This document shows positions 22,401 through 36,000 of a stretch of 64,000 nt of DNA, one piece after another. The notes below the pieces were generated by a model. It was not told where the DNA came from. It saw only the letters and a program-made list of their open reading frames with translations, and ran no database searches. The translations under genes were made by a program, and so were the position numbers. The stretch is taken from the NCBI GenBank assembly GCA_006352455.1, contig VANL01000087.1, positions 1-64,000 on the forward strand. Direction: 5' to 3'. Position 1 is the stretch's first letter. The number at the start of each line of letters is the position of its first letter. Source of the DNA: Brachionus sp. 'Tiscar' (taxonomy: Eukaryota; Rotifera; Eurotatoria; Ploima; Brachionidae).

Positions 22401-23625
22401 ATTTTTACATTTTCATATTTTTAAATATTTTATGCATTATTTCGGAATATTTTCAGAAAAAAAAACTCGCCCAAATTATATTTATTAAACTTGTTAACTC
22501 CTTGTGGAGCATATGGCGCTCATATCCTTTCTGCATCGAGTTGATCATCGAAGCCGTAATTATTATTGTTTATAAATTTAAAAAAAAATTTTGAAATATT
22601 GCACAAAAAATCTAAAAATATGAATATATAAAAATGTAAATTTTTTTACACTTTACCAATTTTACTTAATTTGACTATCATACTTTAATATAGAAAGCCT
22701 TTAAACTAATTTTTCAAATAGATAAAATTATATTTTGAATTTTTGATGCTAAAATACTTTTAGGCTTAATTATTTTTTCCTTTCTAAGTCTTCTTTAATT
22801 TTCAAAAATAAAAAATCAAGTTAAGTCAAATTCCTTGACTTTATGACTTGAGCAACTATGTGTTTTGGTAAAATACGCAAATTGATCCGAAAATAAAGGA
22901 CATTAAAATTACTCTTATTTTTTACTTTAGCACAAATCTAAAAAAAACCTAATAATTTAAATTATTTATGTGATAGTTCAGTCATTTGATGTTAAATAAA
23001 CGAGTAGAGATAAATTAAAACCTTACCATTCCACTAAGTAAAGAAACAATGCTTATCACAAACATGATGTTAAATACAGCGCTTCCAACAACTGTTCCAA
23101 TACCAATATCGGCGTCCTATAATTTAAAATTTTAAATATTACTTTAACAAAATTTATTCAAAAAATACTTTGGCGAAAAAAAGAGAGATAATTGTTGCAG
23201 CAAGTTCAGGTGCTGAACTTCCAGCTGCCATAAATGTAGCTCTGAACAAATAAAAAAATTTGTAAATAAAAAAAATTGATAATCTAATTTTTTTACCCGG
23301 CAATGTCTTCTTTAATTCCAAAAATTTTGCATATTGCTTCTAAAGATGGCACAAAGTATTCGTCACATACAATCGCCAAGGCAATAAACATATAAGCTGC
23401 AATCATGAGATAAAATATAACAGCACCACTTTGTCTGTCATTCTGATCGAAAAATGTTTTTGGAAATTGCTCAATGTCAGGTCTTACACAATTAAATCTA
23501 TTAGATTCCAAAGAAGATTGTGCCGATTTGCTCGTATATGGTTTAATACATATAATTGACCAAACAATAAGGACATTTCTTAATATAAATCCCCTTCTAT
23601 TCATGGTTAATTCAAAATTCAACAT
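19491..23625 (-). CDS. SLC24: K+-dependent Na+/Ca2+ exchanger (NCKX / SLC24 family), 500 aa, 5 exons
   Basis: This is a plasma-membrane antiporter that extrudes Ca2+ with K+ against Na+ entry. Exons are 23625-23297, 23241-23169, 23116-23027, 20549-19745 and 19696-19491. All phases fit, giving 500 residues. Introns are 55, 52, 2477 and 48 bp. The N-terminus (FILRNVLIVWSIICI) looks like a signal or anchor segment; M8 at 23604 is an alternative start. The alpha-1 repeat reads GATFMAAGSSAPELAATIIS, then DIGIGTVVGSAVFNI. The alpha-2 repeat near residues 369-412 reads FIAFGASVPDALSSL and GDMAISNAIGSNVFDI. A hydrophilic cytosolic loop lies between (about residues 225-300). The last exon encodes two membrane segments ending PMCHNSQW. 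The large third intron carries a SINE and inverted repeats. Family assignment is firm; the paralogue is not. Confidence 0.93.
20885..21205 (-). mobile_element. tRNA-derived SINE in the large NCKX intron
   Basis: On the minus strand, TGGTAGTGTAATGGG (21195-21181) matches an RNA polymerase III A box and GGTTCGAATCC (21148-21138) a perfect B box, spaced 32 bp apart as in tRNAs. The stem 3' of the B box does not pair as in a working tRNA, so this is a tRNA-like SINE head. The unrelated body continues about 230 bp to a GACGTCGAAAGACGT palindrome near 20895-20910. The exact 3' end is unclear. Confidence 0.7.
21545..21715. repeat. Two diverged tandem units (about 68 bp, 103-bp period)
   Basis: The stretches at about 21545-21612 and 21647-21715 align at about 85%. 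Both have a GAC.TCTT.TCTAAA.CAAGAT opening, an AAAAAGTACA.AAAGAACA centre and a following T run. They lie next to the nested inverted repeats. Confidence 0.6.
21706..21931. mobile_element. Nested inverted repeats with CAGAGTT-family ends
   Basis: Outer arms at 21706-21740 and 21847-21882 are inverted copies sharing GTCAAAAAGGATA and AAGTACGTATAC. Between them is a shorter palindrome, GTCCAAGTTCGGACTT against AAGCCCGGACTTGGAC, and a terminus reading GACTTTAAGAAACTCTG. A second terminus, GACTTTTCAACAACTCTG, ends at 21931. The arrangement suggests one MITE inserted into another. Confidence 0.6.
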
Positions 23626-26600
23626 TTTTTTCTTAAAACATTTTAAGATGTTTTTCTTTATTGGAAAATAAGATTTTGATCAATTGTTTTCAATTGAATT
23701 AATTTAAAGTAGTGAATAACTCGAGTTAATCTAGTTTTAAAATAAAAATCATGATTTTAGATTTGATTTTAAATTTGATAAAAAATATATTTTTTTTAAA
23801 AATAAAATATAATAACTAAATGCTTAAGCAAAATCAATAAATTTAATTAATGTCGAGAACCTAAACGGAAGGTTGTGATTAACTTTACTTAAAATCTGTC
23901 ATATTTAGCGGCAATCGAAATTAACAAAATCCCATGCTGTTACGTGATCAAAAATATTGTTTACTTTAAAATTAATAAAATTTGTCAATTTTTCTTCAAT
24001 TGCATGATCAAAAATATTACTAGCATATTATTCATATCACAGCTTTATCATTTAAGTATCTATGCATGAATAAAACGTCTAAAAAATGTTGTTTTGATTT
24101 TTCAATATTTACAAAATAAATTCAATAAAATTTTCCTAAATAAGATAAATAGTATTTATGAAAACATCTTGTTTTTTTTTTAATTTCTTAATAAGAAAAG
24201 AAATAATTTTTGCCTTTCAAAAATATTGATTTATCGATTTTAGCTCAAAATGTGAAACCATTAAGTTTTCTTTTTTTTTAATTTTTTTACTAAATAAATT
24301 TAGTTAAATTGCTCTGTCATTAATATAAATTATAATTTTTTGATCTCTATTTGCTTTCAGATTCCTGTCAGATTTGATTTTTGATTTTATTAGTGTTTTT
24401 ACTCCTATGATCAAGAACTAATAATATATAATTTTCTCAATATAAAAAATAACAAAAAAATAAGTAAAATGTTTATTTGTTTTAAAAATTTAGTTGACGG
24501 TTATTTTGAAAGCTATTTTTAATTAGCAAAGCAAATAAAAACTTAAAACTTAAATTAATTTGAGCTTTTAAAGAAACACAATTTTTAATTTTTGTAAACA
24601 ATTTTTACAAAAAATTTTTTAAAAGAAATTCTTTTATTTAAAATTTCAATTGCTCTCAATTTCCACTGTCTCATTAATTTTTTCTCTTTAAAAATGTCTT
24701 TTTCAAGTACTAAAAGTTTTTTTTCAAAATTTTTCACTTACTAATTTGGATTTTCTGTTCTTACTAATTTAGATTTTAAATACTGGATTCGATACTATTA
24801 ATTCTTCAAACATTTCTGATACATTTGACACTGTCACGATTTCCACTAGGTTTTTTTCAAATTTCATGTATGAAATTAGATTTATTTATTTACAAGAAGC
24901 GTGATACTGATGATTCTTATATTTATATTAATAAGTTTAGTGTAAGTTTAATATTTTAGCAAATAAGTCAGGCGAAAAAAATTTTTTATTATTTTCAATT
25001 TTATTTAATTTTTTTAAATTAGTATAGTATAGTATAGAAGTATGTAGTAGAGTGGTTTATTGCAACGCATTAAATGCGCAAAAATCTGATGACAGATTAT
25101 GTGCAAATTATATTTTGAAAGTATTTGTTTATTTTTGCTTTAAAAATATCGCTTGATTGAGCTTCGACCGCATCCAACCCCAACATATTCCAGTGATTGA
25201 CTAAATGATAAATGAGGCCTTATTTGACTTGTATAAATGCAGGTTATAAATTTGCAACATGGTGGCGAAAAAATCACAAACGAGAACTTGGAATGGAGCT
25301 ATTGTAGCAAGTTCACGATAGGTGGCTGGTTTAGGTTTGCTCATAATGTCTATTTTTTTTGTAGAAGAATCACTTTTTATTATAAAATTATATATTTTTT
25401 TTAAATTTTAAATTTATCTTTTAGAAAAATTTGACTTAATAAACAAGCATTTTTTAGACAAATTTCTTCTAAAAAGAAAAAAAAATAGAAAAATTAATAT
25501 ATATATTTTTTTATCTCTAAATAATCTATACTTGAGCAAATTTTTAAAATTTTTATGAGACTACCTAATTTCTATCTAAAATTTTGGTTAAAAGCAAATT
25601 TTAAATAACTTTAAAATTTAGTCATTTTTTAAAAGTTTTTCTAGGATAACTTTTGATCAATCTAAGTCAAAAATACTTCAAATATATCATTAGAAAGAGA
25701 AAATGATTAGGAATAAGCTGGTATGATTTAAAAAATGACTTGAAAATTTTTTAAATGAAGACAAACTATTTAAATAGAAGGATATGTATAGAAACAATCC
25801 AAAAATCTACTAAACTATAATTTTAATCATAACACAATAATCGTAAAATTCACAAAGTTTAAAGAATTTGCTATATTCCTATGATATTTTTTTTCAAATT
25901 GAATATTTTGCAAATAATTATGGTTCACTCTTTTTTAGGTGACTCCAGTCTACCAATTTTTTCGAGTTCATTTTTTGTCAAATTAACTAGATTAACTTGA
26001 CTTGTACCTATGATGCTCAATTTAAATAAATAAATAGATATTAGAGTTAAAAATGTTAAAAAACCGACTTAATCGGTGTGGTGTTGCAGACGACGCCATC
26101 TCACCAAATAATATTTTAATAATTTTTGAAGATTTTGAAAATTAACTTATAAAGAAACATTGAATTTAAATTTTAAAATTCATAAATTGGGTTTTAAATA
26201 AATTTATTATTTCAATCAAATGTATGCTAATCTATCTTAAAATGCAATTGCCAATGTCTTGAACCATCTAGCTTCTGAGGTATATGCTAAGCGATAAAAT
26301 TTATTAAAAATAGAATTAAAATTTATTTCAATCGATTGGTTTATTTTTCTTAATTCACATTGTTACCACTGAAAAAAATTAAATAATTTAAAAGCAAAAA
26401 ATTTTTATATTTTTTCTGCTGATTTTGTGAAAATATCAAAATTTTTCATTTTTATCATAAATAAAAATTTATTAAAAATTTTTTTTGGGATGGGAAAATT
26501 TCCTAGTATCACTTTTTGATATATTAAAAATTTTATTTAAAAATTTTACAATAGATATAACTTACAGAGCTCATTTATGCAAAAAAAAAAAAACAAACAT

Positions 26601-27436
26601 TTTTTTCACCTAAAGAAAATTAACTGTCTGAGAGTGTTTAGACGGTGTTTTAAATTTCACTTAAAAAAATTGAATACATTTTTTGTCAGTAAATACATTT
26701 TAAATAAAATGAATTTATAAAAGTAGATAAAATTTTTTAGATTTTTTTTTGCCTTTAATATTGACGTTTCTTAAAAATTTAAATATTTTATACTACATGA
26801 TCTTTTACTGTTAAACTTAAAGACAAAAAAAGTTTATTTTAGTCAGAGGTCTTATTATTTGAGAAATTAATACTTTGGATATAACTTGAAATTTTTGTTG
26901 ATTTTAATTGACAGCTAATCGGTAAATTTGAATTTCTATATAATGCTCCACACGCATTACATTCTATCACTAATTGTAAACTTGGTAATTTTTTATAATA
27001 ATAATTTTTTCTTAGACTCAAACTTTCCCGATGAGCACTCTCATCTTTGGTTTTATTGCTTGTAGACTAAAATTTGTTGTTATCACTCAGATACTTAATT
27101 TATAATTAAAATTTTTAAAACCAAATTGTCAAAAATCATGTCATTTTAATTAGTAAAAAAAATTAGGATCAGGAGTATTTTTTTTGTGGACAGTGCAAGA
27201 ATTATATTTAATCCTTTTTTTTAGCAAATAAATTCAAAAATTTATTTGGATATTTATTTTAAAAAAATATTTCAACTCACAAAATATATTTTACAAAAAT
27301 TTGAGAAAAAAAAATAAAAAATAAACAAAAAAAATAAAGTCAAAATAAAAATAAATTTTGAACAAATTCAGTTAATCTTTGTCTTCGGTACTAAGGTTCG
27401 AAATAAATATTCTTAATTAAAATATCAGCTGAAGTT
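23626..27436. other. Intergenic, no gene seen (contains a LINE 3' fragment)
   Basis: This is AT-rich DNA. A short TAGTA repeat lies at 25021-25037, and a small hairpin CCGACTTAATCGG lies near 26065, next to GC-richer sequence that may be a LINE tail. The 60-residue minus frame at 26839-27021 has no recognised homologue. Confidence 0.5.
25060..25330 (-). mobile_element. LINE 3' fragment (end of ORF2 plus tail)
   Basis: The minus-strand frame reads FSHRVVNHWNMLGLDAVEAQSSDIFKAKINKYF with small frame corrections. This is the usual C-terminal RVVxxWNxLP...AxSxxxFKxxLD block of CR1/jockey-like elements. A TACTAC-like repeat lies just beyond it, consistent with a 3' end. Confidence 0.65.
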
Positions 27437-28858
27437 TTACAACACATCATTTACGCTTTCATTGTTAACTAAAATGATAGGTCTTGATTTTAATAAAATT
27501 TTATTCTCATACTTAACAATTGTATTATTTTTTTCAGCAGTAATTCTAGTTTCTTCAATTTGTCTTTTGTTCTCGGAGGGTTTTTTTTTTCTGCCAAAAC
27601 ACGACAAAGCGCCGGCCACAAACTGATCAAGCAATTTGACATATTCTCGCTTGAAATTTTCATTCAAAACTCCATATAAAAATGGATTCGACACTGCCGA
27701 ACTCATGCCTAGGAGTATACAAATGGCGTTTATCATGTAATAAGTGTGACTTGCTTTAATAAGATTATTTTTTGTATCACTTAATATATTGAACAAATTG
27801 ATGGGTAGCCATGATGCGGCAAAAATTATGGCTATAAATGCCAAAAGTATATTCATTTTTAATCTTCGATTTTTTTCTTGCTTTTTGAGAGTGTTCTTTC
27901 GATCTAAATTATCATTTGGATTGCAGCTATGGGCGTGATTTCGGCCAATTTTGTTCATCAAACTGTTTGACTCGGACTTGTCGTCTTTTTTGTTCTTAGA
28001 CGAATTTTGCTGATGGTGTTTCAATTTGTTTCGGTGGTTTCTGAGCTTCCACCATATGCTACCGTAGGCTATTCCGACAATGAGAAACGGGAGCATGTAT
28101 TGGATCAAAAGAGAGGCAAATGAGTATATGAACCGAGATTGAGGAAAGGGTGAGTGCTCAATACAGTGATGAATGTTCAGTTGTTCTAGCTGATTCTCAA
28201 AAAGATCATTTTTGGAATCATTCCAGCTAATGGTAAAGTTGAAATTGAAGTCTTTAGGTTCCAGAGAAATTAAGACATTGAAATAGAAGAGAGGTGAAGA
28301 AAGCATGAACGCAAAGAACCAGATGAATGTCAAAATTGCTATCGGGCCATATGAACTTAGCAGATTGTTTGACTGGCGTACTTTCATTACACAAACAATA
28401 TTTACATACCTGTCTAGTGCTATGGCGGTTATGCTCATTGTGCTCACAAAAACGTTAGTTGCTTGAAAAAAAGGCGCGAATTTGCATAGAAATTCGCCAA
28501 ATTCCCAAGTATGACGCAAAGTTTTGTACACATTAAATGGTATACTGAACACACACAAAGTTAAGTCAGATATAGCTAGATTTAAAATGAACAAATTGTT
28601 TGATGAACGCATGTGCTTATTGACTAAAACGGTCCAGATGACCAAAAAGTTGCCGAAAAAACCGAGAATTATGACTGCTAGGAAAATAATAACAATAAAT
28701 TTCTCTTCCCCGGCAGTTAATTTGCTATTAGAGTTGGACAAGTCCAAGTCGGCTTTTTGTTCGCTGGCCACATATTTATCAAATAATTCTGGTGTTAACG
28801 TGCTCAATAGTGAAAAATTCGACTCTGCTTGAATGAACATACTTTCATTTATTCTCAT
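27437..28858 (-). CDS. Neuropeptide receptor, class A GPCR (NPY/NPF-like), 473 aa
   Basis: This is an intronless seven-transmembrane receptor for a peptide ligand. It has a 50-residue extracellular N-terminus with N-glycosylation sites (NES, NFS), TM1 with N70, LAISDL with D98 in TM2, disulphide candidates C125 and C232, DRY at 149-151 (IALDRYVNIV), SWLP at 349-352 in place of the usual CWxP, and NPFLY at 391-395. The third cytoplasmic loop is long (about 270-335), basic and Ser/Asn-rich; the tail has CFGRKKK. TM3 (TNVFVSTMSITAIALDRY) and the WLPINLFNILSD region resemble invertebrate neuropeptide F and NPY receptors, so Gi coupling is likely by family. The ligand cannot be told from sequence. 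An acceptor-like TTTTAG lies about 35 nt before the start. Confidence 0.92.
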   Translation of the reverse strand: MRINESMFIQAESNFSLLSTLTPELFDKYVASEQKADLDLSNSNSKLTAGEEKFIVIIFLAVIILGFFGNFLVIWTVLVNKHMRSSNNLFILNLAISDLTLCVFSIPFNVYKTLRHTWEFGEFLCKFAPFFQATNVFVSTMSITAIALDRYVNIVCVMKVRQSNNLLSSYGPIAILTFIWFFAFMLSSPLFYFNVLISLEPKDFNFNFTISWNDSKNDLFENQLEQLNIHHCIEHSPFPQSRFIYSFASLLIQYMLPFLIVGIAYGSIWWKLRNHRNKLKHHQQNSSKNKKDDKSESNSLMNKIGRNHAHSCNPNDNLDRKNTLKKQEKNRRLKMNILLAFIAIIFAASWLPINLFNILSDTKNNLIKASHTYYMINAICILLGMSSAVSNPFLYGVLNENFKREYVKLLDQFVAGALSCFGRKKKPSENKRQIEETRITAEKNNTIVKYENKILLKSRPIILVNNESVNDVL

Positions 28859-29505
28859 TAATGAAACATTCCAAAATTTTTTATATATCTAAAATTAAGA
28901 TTAATAATTTATCAAGTTAAATATTTAAAGTTTATTTAGTTAATTTTTTGTTTTCTGATTTATTGCGGCAACGAAATTAAAAAATTATCAGTACAACTTG
29001 TAAATTTCATGATTTTTAGATTTAAATTTTTTTTTAATTAATGAAAAAAAAAATTCGAATTAATTCCCATGCGATTTTTTTGTTGAAAAACTTTAAAAAT
29101 ACTAAAAACATAGTATTTCTTTTTATTTCAATTATTTATATTTATAATAGCATTTGAGAAAATTAAATCTTGCTATTTCTAATTAAATTTATCAATAAAA
29201 AGTACTCACAAATATTAGATCAAATTTTAAACAAATGTGAAATAATTACAAAAATTTTTTTTAAACTTCAAAAATGCTAAATAATTTTGTTTCTTTTTAA
29301 CTTTTAGTCTAAATTATTTTTTGTGTCTCATATATTTTCATCTTTAGGACTATCAAAAGATAAGAATATTCTATTGAAAAAAATCACTATAATTGGTAAC
29401 CAAACTAAATAAACTAATACCCTAACATTATTCAATTAGGTTTTTTGGGTAAAGAGTTTTGTCCTATTTTTACTTTCAAAAAAAAAGCTTTAGCTTAATT
29501 AAATA
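28859..29505. other. Intergenic, nothing recognised
   Basis: This is AT-rich DNA between the receptor start and the LINE fragment. It probably includes the receptor promoter, but no specific site can be named. Confidence 0.5.
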
Positions 29506-29509
29506 AACC

Positions 29510-30010
29510 ATTTCCGACATTTTTGGGTATCAAATTCGACCCTAAGCTCAGCTTCAAAAACCTTTTTGAAAATATTAGCTCAAGAACTACATCAAAAATC
29601 AATCTCATTCGGAGAATAAAAGGCCTAAAACTCAAAAATTCCTAGACTCTATGCAAAATTATTTTCAAGAGCTTTATCCGTTCAATCTTGGATTATACTT
29701 ATATTCCACTATGTTGTTCGACGCAAAAAATATCTTCAGATCTTCAAAAACTCCAAAACAAAATTTTTAGAATCATCAAATTCTTCCCAACAAAAAAAAT
29801 CTCTGACATGCATAGCCAGTTCAAATTAGACTTAAAAGAAACACGCTCTAAAGTTCTGATCATAAAATTTTTCATCAAAAAATCAAACCACCAACAATTA
29901 AGATCAGATCTATATGAATTTAACTCAGTAGTTGATACTAACGCTGGGCTAAAAAGAATGACTAAATTCCATTCTGAGCAGCCTAAGGTTCTCCTCGAAT
30001 TTATTTAGAA
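29510..30010 (+). mobile_element. LINE reverse-transcriptase C-terminal fragment (jockey-like)
   Basis: Plus-strand translation gives FLGIKFDPKLSFKNLF, SRTTSKINLIRRIKGLK, FKSFIRSILDYTYIPL and KLQNKIFRIIKFFPTKKIS. This is the order found in LINE RT C-termini (LGI..D.KL, KGL, SLIRSxxDY, IQNKxLR). One stop breaks the first part. The 106-residue open frame at 29688-30005 is the intact remainder. Confidence 0.7.
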
Positions 30011-33000
30011 AATTAATAAAAAATAAATAAATAAGTAATTGAATAAACCCAAAAGAACTGTAATAAAAAGACACAGAATGGTTAGGAATTCTGAAAATTT
30101 AAATTTTTTTTTTTTGTTAACAATTCTAAAGCTGCCTGTTAAAATAATTTCTTGGCCTATTGTAAGAACTTGATTTAAAAAATTTAAAAAAAAACACATA
30201 AATATAATTAAAAAATAACAAATTTTCAACAGAACGTACACGTAAATGATTTATTGTTTTTGACAATTAAGACATTTGAAATGTATCAATTAAAAAATTA
30301 TTTTTAATTAAAAAAATATGAAACTAATTAATTTTTGGTTTTATTTTTGTAAATTATAACATTCAATATCGATAATAGTCTTTTAAAAATTAAGTAGAAT
30401 TATATATTTTTAAACTGTATTGAAAGACGTCTGTTAATGCTTAAATGATAATTTCATATATGAAATATTAATTCTTAATGATATTAGAGATTCAAATTTA
30501 GGTAATTAACTATTTGAAAAAAAAAACTAAATTATTTAAAATTGAAAAAAAAGCATTTTATTTAATCTAAGCGATTAAAATTAGAATTTATATTTTTTAA
30601 TTAATAAACTAATTTTGTCGATATGATTAATTTTTTTTGTAGTTTTCGAATTTTTTGATGAATAACTAATCGGTTTATCCTATTTTACATAGATTAAAAT
30701 GAAAATAATATTAAAAAAAAATTATCTGAAACAATTTAAAAATTTGAATTTAAGATAAAATTTTGATTTTAAGATAGGCGAATGAAAATTGAAAATTTAT
30801 CGGAAATTTACTTTGAAAAATTCAATATTTATTCTTTATCCGCTTAGCTTATTAATTGCCTTCATGAATAATTCCATCTAAATTTTATCTTGCTTTTGAG
30901 AAACTAATTTAAAACATTAAATTTTAATTGATTTTGTTTTTTTTTAAAAATAAATTTGTCTCAGATTTGAAATCTGATTTCAATTAACCTTGGTCCAAAT
31001 TCTTTCCATTAAATACTCCTGACATTTAGAAAATTTTCTAGTCAATCAATCGTCAAAGCAACGGCATGGAAAATTTAGATGCTTTTATCAATTTTTTATT
31101 TTTTCAATTTAAATTCCATTTAAGCTAATTTTCTATTCAAATATTCAGCCACTAATTAATTTAGTCGGAACTGTTTTTAACAATGCTTTAAAATATAATA
31201 ATTTTTACTTGTTATTTTATGAAAATTATCAATAAAATAATTTTATAAACAATTTAAAATAATGTTTTGTCTAAAAACCACTTAAACATTTTATTGTTTT
31301 GTCTAATAATACTTAATGATTTGATTGCTCAGTGAAAATTTTCCTATTGGGATAAAAATTGTTCATAACAATTTTTAAAACCATTTTAAATCTTCCTAAA
31401 AATAGGATTAAATATTTCTTTAATTTTAGATCAGAAAAAAAAACTTTGGCAAAATAAAACAGACGAAATGGGCAATTTTTCAGATTTGTTTAAATGAAAA
31501 TGAAAATTCTAACCTAAATTTTTTTCTATTTCAGGTTTATTGAGTGTTGAAAGAAATATCATTAACGATTACATAGATTGATTTAAAATTTATTAAATTT
31601 GATGTAATATATATGTATAAATATATGTAACGCCATTAAAAAAAATAAAATGAATATCTTGCCTTTTGAAATAATAACCATAAAAATAAAATTTTTTTTA
31701 TATAAAAGAAATTTTAAATCAAATAAAAAATGATCATTGCTCTTAAAATATTTTTGCTTCCCAAAATTAACAATAAAAAATTTTAATTAGTGTACTAAAC
31801 AGTATGCTCCTGATAATAAACTAATTAATTTCCATTTAAAGTCTGATGCTACAAAAAAGTATACTCTTAATCATATTGAATAAGCATTGCAATTTATCAA
31901 TTTTTTAACATGATTCGTATAAAATAAGTTCCTCTTTTAATAATCAATGGGACTTAAACTAATTTAATTAAATTTATTTTTATCCTTTTATTCCTTGTCT
32001 TAGCTTTTCATTGAAATTTAAAATCTGACATTCTTATTATAAAATTTAAGAGATAGAAAAAATTGAAGCGATTTAATTAAAGGCTTTTGATTAGTGATTA
32101 AATGAAAATTTAAATTCATTTATATTGGGTTTTTTAAATTAAAAAATAAAAAAATTAAAAAAAAAAACTAGCTGAACACAAGACCAAGACTGAATAAAAA
32201 CTATTTATTTTATTTCAAAAAGAAATATTTAAAATTTAAATTAAACGATCTTGTTTCATCGAATTTGTTGTTTAAATTTAATTTAATAAAAAGGGTAGCA
32301 GCACTTTGTAAAGAATTCAAACAAAAAACGTTTAGATAAAATCTGAAGCGATAAATTATATTGAATCGAGAGCGTACTTAGTATTAATCACAATTGATTT
32401 TAAAGCAATCTATTTTATTAGAAATCAAATTTATTTCATAAAAAATTTAAAAAGAAAACATGCAGCTGTAATAATGATAATTGATTAAAGCTTGAGCTCT
32501 TAACAACTATTTATCAATGAATAAATGAAATCAAAATAATTTAATTAATTATTTATTTGATCATTCATTTGAAAAATCTATAGACAACTTGTCATTATTC
32601 TCTACTAGAAATTGTCAAGTTATTCGATTGAGTTGAGTCTCAATGAAAAGATGATCTTATATTTATTTTATGATCTCAAAATTTTATCTAATAAAAACAG
32701 TTTAAGTTTGAAATGATTTTAAAACTCAGATAACAAATAAAGTATGATAAGAAATCTAAAATAATTGAACAAATTGATTATCTTATGGAGCCTTCACTTT
32801 ATATTACGAAATTCACTGTAGTGCCTTTCTGTAGGAATTCTAAAACAAAATATTCAATTAGATACTTGATTTGTTATAAGAATTTTAACTTTTTTGTTTC
32901 TTTATTCATCTGCTTCCTTAATTAATAATAAAAATTTAGATTCTTTTAAATTAAATCCATTAAAAATTAAAATATTTTGGTAAAATGAAAGAAAGATTGG

Positions 33001-36000
33001 TTGATTAGTCACTAATAAATGCTAAATTTGATTATCAAATATCAATTTTCAATTTTTATTCAAACATTTTAAATGCGCAATTAAATTTGAGAGGATTTTT
33101 TTTATAAATTTATTTTTTATAATATAAAATCCTTTTTCAACAGTTTAAAAATGAAGCTTTAAATGTTACAAATATCTGCAATAAAATTTAATTGTGCGTT
33201 TAAAAATGTTCGAATCAAATTTAAAAAATGAAATTTGATCAAAAATTTTCTTTGCCTTGATTTGTTCAGCTAAAAATTTTGATAATTAAATGAAAAAAAT
33301 AAATAATCAAACAAATTAAGATTTATTAGATCAAATTTTTTGTCGAAAGTTATTTTTTGAATAATTTTGTTGATGTGGATTTTTTAATATGAATTTGCGA
33401 ATTAATTGAAAGAGAAACGTTAAGGTAAAGTAGCGTTTCAAATTAATATTGCTCTTGAAATAAATATACAAGAACTGCTTCTTGTTTTTGAGATATAATT
33501 TAATTCCACAAGCTTTTTAGACGAAAAATTCCATAAATATCTGAATATTTTATCTATTCAAAAATTATCAAATATCGTTTTAAAATTAAGTTTTTACAGA
33601 AAATCAAATTTGCTCACCTTAAGCTTATTAATCTTGACATCCAAAAATGGCTTCAAATTTTTTTCAAAATCACGTTGCAAAAAACAAGTATTTGTATGAA
33701 AAAATGCTTTAAAAAATAAAATTAGATATTTAATAATGTGACCAAAAACAATTGATAATGCTTAAATTTATAGCTTTTTTTTTTAGAATTTTACATCGCA
33801 AATGTGCCATGGAACAAATACTCGAGAATAGGTTCACTAATTAATCTATTTTAATTTATATATTAAAAATCTAAAAATCAAAGAAAGATAAGCAAAAATT
33901 TAATGAAAAGTAATTCTAAGAGGATAACGTAATAATTTATTAAATTTGGATCGATTTTTGTAAAATATTAATTTGCTTAAAATGCTTTCAGTCTTAAAGA
34001 TTTTAAAAAAATCCTTAAACTAGAAATTTTCGGTTTCATTTTTAAGCAATGATTTGAAGCTTAAATCCCTAAGATCGAAAACAAAAACGGAAAAGCTTCT
34101 AGTTATTTATTGCTTTTGCATGTATTTTGTAGAATCGATTAAGTAATTTTAGCAACTGCAATATCTTTCTCTTATAAACAAAAGGATTTTCAAGTCTAGC
34201 TCGGAAAAACCTGTGGTAGAATATTATAAACCAATAATAATCTTGTTTCTAAATCTAAGTTTTTATTTTTAAATGTTTAAAATATTAAACATTTTTTAGA
34301 TGACTAAAAATTGAAATTAAATTTGAGTCTATAACAAGCCTGCTTGGTGTTAGATGAAAATATAACTTATGAATACATACAAGCTAAACAAATTCCTGGT
34401 ATATAACAGCCTAATCGTTAATGATAAAAGCTAAGTAAAAAAAAAGACAAACTGCAAAAAAACAATACTGAATATTCAAAATAAAATTTTGTAGGAATTT
34501 GTTTTGTTTTTTATTTCCAGTGTTTTAACATTATTTCTAGGTGAGTTAAAATACAATTTTTAATTTAAAAAGAAAAAAAACATCTGCAGAAAAAGAAAAA
34601 TAAAGATTCCAATTAAAAATAAAAAAGAATAATTTGAAAACATTTAAAATGCTTTTAAACAATAATATTTGAAATTAAATTTATAGAAGCCAAATAGATT
34701 TTTGGATAAATTGTTTTTATAAAAAATTCCTAGTCTGAAAAATAAAAATTAATTCTAAAATATTTGAGAAAATTTTAAAAAATTTTGGTGCTATTTTACG
34801 AATAGAAAAAAATAAAGAAAAAAATTAAAATAATGATTGCTAATCAAATTTAAAATTCATCTTTAAAATTTAAGATAAACAGATGCTTAAAAATTTTAAG
34901 AAAATTTATTTATTTACTTATCCCAATTTTGATTTTTTTTAATTGTCTGGAAAAAGAAATTTTAGAAATGAAACACAGGCCATATTTCGTTAGGGAAAAT
35001 AATTGATTTTAAATTAAAACATGAAAAAACTAAGGTTTTATTGAAAGAAAATTTAATGTTAAATAAGAAACCTTTTTTGATTTTAATATATAAGGAAATT
35101 TACTAAAATATTCTCTGAAGCAAAGATCCTGGAATTAAAAATATCGGATCAGAACTTACAGTTAAATCCCTAATCTATCAATTTTTTTTCTAAGTAATGT
35201 TAGCTCATTTTTATTATTTTTTGTTTATTTTTTATAAAAAAATTCTAAGTTGATTAAATAAGGTTTATTAGCTATTTGTTAATTTTTATTTTAAATAAAA
35301 AAAAATAGAAAAATTTTTTTGAAACATAAACTCATAAGAGGATTAAAGGTTGATGTTAATAAAAAAAAGACACGTAGGTTGCTTATTGTTTCATGAATAA
35401 CAGTTTTCTTTGAAGAATTCTAGATTAAAATTTAATGATTCATCTAAAAATCCTATTTAACTTTAGCTATTAATTGTTGTCAAATCGACTGTTTCTCTAT
35501 TATGATTATCAATCAATCGAAAGCTCGAATCAGACAAAAAATTTAAGGAAATTAGTTTCTTTAAAAAAGCCTAAATAATTTAATAAATTAATTTTGATTA
35601 TTGGCTTTGAATTTAGAAATATATTAAAATATCAAACATATAATTGTCTAGGTTTTAAAAAAAAGGTATTCTTCTCAAATTAATATCTTGTCTTACTAAA
35701 CTTAAAGGATTCAAAAGAATTCAAAATCTTACTAAATGATTAAAACAAAAAACGTAAATAATTTAATTAAATATAAAAAATTTTAGCTTAGGTAGAAAAA
35801 TAAACATAAAACGCCATATAAATTTATTTTCCCCTTAAATTTAAGGTTTAAAACTTAATTCTAGATTTTTTTCTTCCTTAATCAAAAACTCATATTTAGT
35901 CATTTTTATATTGTAATTTAAATTTACAGTTCGTTTCTAAACAAAGAAGACAGTTCTTAATGCATTGCTTAAACAGCCCTTGCACATAGCTAATGTAGTG

